Assembly: GCA_944391365.1 (NCBI GenBank)
Contig: CALXTH010000047.1
Coordinates: 1 to 6,032 of the forward strand
DNA from: an uncultured Alphaproteobacteria bacterium
Lineage (GTDB): Bacteria; Pseudomonadota; Alphaproteobacteria; RF32; CAG-239
Direction: 5' to 3'
Length of the DNA: 6,032 nt
This document shows positions 5,622-6,032 of the stretch, piece by piece (position 1 is the stretch's first letter; the number at the start of each line of letters is the position of its first letter). The translations under genes and the position numbers were made by a program. The notes beneath the pieces were generated by a model that was not told the DNA's origin, made no database searches, and was given only the letters and a program-made list of their open reading frames with translations.

Positions 5622-6032
5622 ATGCGGATGAAATATATGGCTTTGTTGCTGGCGGGGGCTGTTCTGACAGCCGGCAATGCTGGCGCCGAAGACGGCGTCT
5701 ATGTTGATTTATCTGTCTTGAACGAACTGCAGCCCGGTTATGCCGGCCAAAGCGTTTCGCAGCCTCTTTTTCCGATAGTCGAAAAAGTTGAGAAAAAACA
5801 ACCGGTCAAAAAAGTCCGGAAAGCCAAGGCTAAAGCCGCCAAAGCCAATCCGGCTCCGGTAAAAAAAGTTGAACCGGCCTCGGTTCCCGAACCTGAAAAA
5901 GCGGCAAAACCGGCAGAGCCTGCAACCCCGCAATCAAAGGAACCGCAAACGGTTTCTAAACCGGCTGTTGTGCCGACCGTCTCTCCGGCCGAGGTCATAA
6001 CTACGGCGCCCGCAGCCGTTGCCCACGCTTCC
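5622..6032 (+). CDS. Secreted Lys/Pro/Ala-rich protein, C-terminus cut by window edge
   Basis: From ATG 5622 all 137 codons to the window end are open. AAGGA lies 9 nt upstream; in-frame ATGs at 5628 and 5637 are less well spaced. Residues 1-22 form a signal peptide (basic MRMK, hydrophobic ALLLAGAVLTA, AGA before E23). A short ordered-looking stretch, YVDLSVLNELQPG, follows. From about residue 54 the sequence is low complexity: first Lys/Ala/Val-rich (KKQPVKKVRKAKAKAAK), then Pro/Ala/Glu/Lys-rich. Such a linker could span the periplasm or touch peptidoglycan. In related gene neighbourhoods I recall an OmpA-family protein near this position, so an OmpA-like domain may follow, but nothing visible proves it. 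It begins 23 nt after the IMPase-like gene and probably shares its transcript. Confidence 0.78.
   Translation, partial: MRMKYMALLLAGAVLTAGNAGAEDGVYVDLSVLNELQPGYAGQSVSQPLFPIVEKVEKKQPVKKVRKAKAKAAKANPAPVKKVEPASVPEPEKAAKPAEPATPQSKEPQTVSKPAVVPTVSPAEVITTAPAAVAHAS

Noticed and set aside
5709..5998. Two minus-strand open frames rich in Phe/Arg or Gly/Ala/Thr opposite the last gene
   Set aside because: They are mirror images of the Lys/Pro/Ala-rich low-complexity coding sequence, without ribosome binding sites, while the plus-strand frame has a signal peptide and AAGGA.
1..6032. CRISPR arrays, tRNA genes, insertion sequences or integration sites
   Set aside because: No regularly spaced direct repeats, cloverleaf-like segments, transposase frames or terminal inverted repeats were seen on either strand.

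Overview
The window looks like chromosomal DNA of an alphaproteobacterium of moderate to low GC, possibly a host-associated or otherwise uncultured lineage. The assignment rests on gene order: a small coiled-coil gene, zapA, a 6S-like RNA and a YmdB/TIGR00282 phosphoesterase gene on one strand, and a ThiE-like gene, efp and an inositol-monophosphatase-like gene on the other. The finer taxonomic guess is inference.

Left part, minus strand (1-1740). A secreted, cysteine-free, autotransporter/adhesin-like protein is cut by the window edge. It has a clear signal peptide, beta-helix-like repeats and a helical insert. Its start is preceded by about 280 nt of unusually structured sequence, read on the minus strand. 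This contains GNRA-capped hairpins, a long-range 10-bp closing helix with further paired segments outside it, a perfect GC-rich hairpin, and finally an intrinsic-terminator-like hairpin about 40 nt before the start codon. I do not recognise the RNA family. It is the strongest candidate here for something undescribed.

Middle, minus strand (1854-3617). A good sigma70-type promoter (TTGAAA, 17 nt, TATTAT) drives a small coiled-coil protein overlapping zapA. Next come a 6S RNA candidate with its own promoter and terminator, and a complete YmdB-like phosphoesterase with a probable TTG start. The folate cyclo-ligase gene that often accompanies 6S RNA and zapA is absent.

Right part, plus strand (3634-6032). 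A ThiE-like gene is interrupted by one in-frame TAG, with 46 further sense codons before TAA. It is followed by a lysine-type elongation factor P, an IMPase/SuhB-like protein overlapping efp by one base, and a secreted Lys/Pro/Ala-rich protein cut by the window edge. The IMPase-like protein keeps the fold's motifs but has lost essentially all metal-binding residues, so it is probably a pseudoenzyme.

Overall the window joins housekeeping functions (division, translation, RNA polymerase regulation, RNA/nucleotide phosphodiester chemistry) to a surface-protein locus with an elaborate RNA leader.
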